DNA of 64,000 bases from Antedon mediterranea. Lineage: Eukaryota > Echinodermata > Crinoidea > Comatulida > Antedonidae. Below the pieces are notes generated by a model. That model ran no database searches. It saw nothing but the letters and a program-made list of their open reading frames with translations, and was not told the DNA's origin. The DNA is taken from assembly GCF_964355755.1 (NCBI RefSeq), contig NC_092670.1:41217795-41281794 (forward strand), written 5' to 3'. Positions 62,881 through 64,000 of the stretch are shown here, one piece after another. A program made the translations under genes and the position numbers. Within the stretch, counting starts at the first letter, position 1. Every line of letters begins with the position of its first letter.

Positions 62881-64000
62881 AAAAAGACAGAACCCTAACC
62901 ATGGTTTTCGTAAAACCTATTCTGCGAATATTATATTGATTGAGGATTATCTTTATGTGACCAAATAAAATGGAAAGCGATTAAACACCGATGTATCTTT
63001 AATCACAACAACTACGATATTTCACTCCGCGTTCACAGAAGGGTAATGAACTATATCAATATATCATGAGAATAGAAATTGACATCATGATATAAGTTGG
63101 GCTACGTGCATTGTCGACGACGATCCTTGTCCGTACAAGCCGGAGTTACAAAAGTAATTACAAATATTGAAAATACAGAATAATACAATTTTACCGACCT
63201 ACTTGTTAATTCGTGTGACTTTAGTGTTAGAAGGTGATTTCAAGTACATGACTAGCGTGTCTACCACTTACAAAACATCTGCTGTTAAACAACAAAATAT
63301 CTTTTCAACAATGTTGTACTATGTAGTCAAATAAATTATGTCACTTTGTGGTGTCGGATGTAAAATACACAGGCCAAAATACAGTTGAAACAGTTGGTTG
63401 CTTTATATTTTAGAACTTGACATGAGGACTACTACAAACGGCGTCACAAAAAGTGTTAAACCATCTCTGGCTACTATGGTTGACCAAACCAATATTTGCT
63501 TGATTCATCTCCAATGCCAAAAAAAGAAAAGAAAAAAAAAGTGGGGGTTAAACCCCGTGTAATCACAGTTTATTATTTAAGCCTAAATTGTTGTCATTTT
63601 TATCGGCCAACAAGTAGTAATACAACGATTACAAAATGTGAGAGTTGAGACTGAGGCCATGGCCAACCAGTGAACTTCATAGTACATATATATATAGGCC
63701 AGTTGTTCGCTTTCTTGACCAGCAGTCGTTAAAGTAATTCCCACCCAATATTCTGTTTGTATTTTTTTTATAGTTACCGTACTAAATACAGATGTGGTAT
63801 CATTCCATCCCTTTTATAGTTACCGTACTAAATACAGATGTGGTATCATTCCATCCCTTTTATAGTTACCGTACTAAATACAGATGTGGTATCATTCCAT
63901 CCCTTTTTTTACTCTGATGTTATTAAGATGGTATGATTTGCTGTCTACATTGCTGTTGGTGTATTTGATATTAATAGGCCATATTAGTATTACAATGATT
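62881..64000. other. Right end of window, no gene recognised
   Basis: No supported coding sequence. Three copies of a 46-bp unit (ttttatagttaccgtactaa plus atacagatgtggtatcattccatccc) lie at 63766-63906. Confidence 0.55.

Overview
The window is nuclear DNA of an animal: AT-rich, intron-rich, with GT-AG introns, non-LTR retrotransposons, tRNA-derived SINEs and many minisatellites. The protein-coding genes resemble human orthologues in length and exon content. Runs of taggcctag-type sequence, the dispersed repeat families and the gene order suggest an invertebrate deuterostome, most likely an echinoderm. The species call is inference.

Layout: (1) 327-2476, minus: 5' half of an Argonaute-family gene that runs off the left edge. 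(2) 3689-9116, minus: HMG-CoA lyase, complete in 8 exons. (3) 9255-21302, plus: DDX54 RNA helicase, 17 exons, 850 aa; its start is only 138 bp from the HMGCL start, and a single-exon GPCR (14513-15544, minus) lies in intron 5. (4) 21943-27117, minus: PHTF membrane protein, 15 exons, 765 aa. (5) 28141-28530, plus: TMEM60, head-to-head with PHTF as in vertebrates. (6) 28710-29510: LINE remnant. (7) 30714-31789, minus: NAD(P)H-dependent FMN reductase-like flavoprotein. (8) 31790-39884: transposon-rich, with three or more non-autonomous DNA elements and SINEs. (9) 39885-51059, plus: PDZ-PH-PH adaptor, 998 aa, whose first intron holds one LINE nested inside another. (10) 51170-54700: 47-bp satellite broken by a run of N. 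(11) 56378-56929, minus: unrecognised basic protein. (12) 57901-62105, plus: DTWD1 tRNA-modifying enzyme. (13) 62567-62815, minus: a possible terminal exon of a further gene.

The genes are housekeeping functions (small-RNA silencing, leucine/ketone metabolism, ribosome biogenesis, tRNA modification, flavin redox, membrane proteins) and do not form one pathway. Two head-to-head pairs (HMGCL/DDX54 and PHTF/TMEM60) probably share promoters.

The most unusual feature is a recurring class of tandem arrays whose unit spans an exon-intron junction: the end of a coding exon plus its own splice donor (HMGCL x18, DDX54 x5 and x22, PDZ-PH x2, DTWD1 x2-3), or a splice acceptor plus the start of the next exon (DDX54 x3, DTWD1 x2, perhaps the 62.8-kb exon x2), or the end of a reading frame with its stop codon (FMN reductase x5). 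In DDX54 two of these arrays stay open and in frame, and could give a ladder of isoforms in helicase motifs Ia and VI. A second oddity is two unrelated DNA-transposon-like elements whose terminal inverted repeats have themselves grown into minisatellites.
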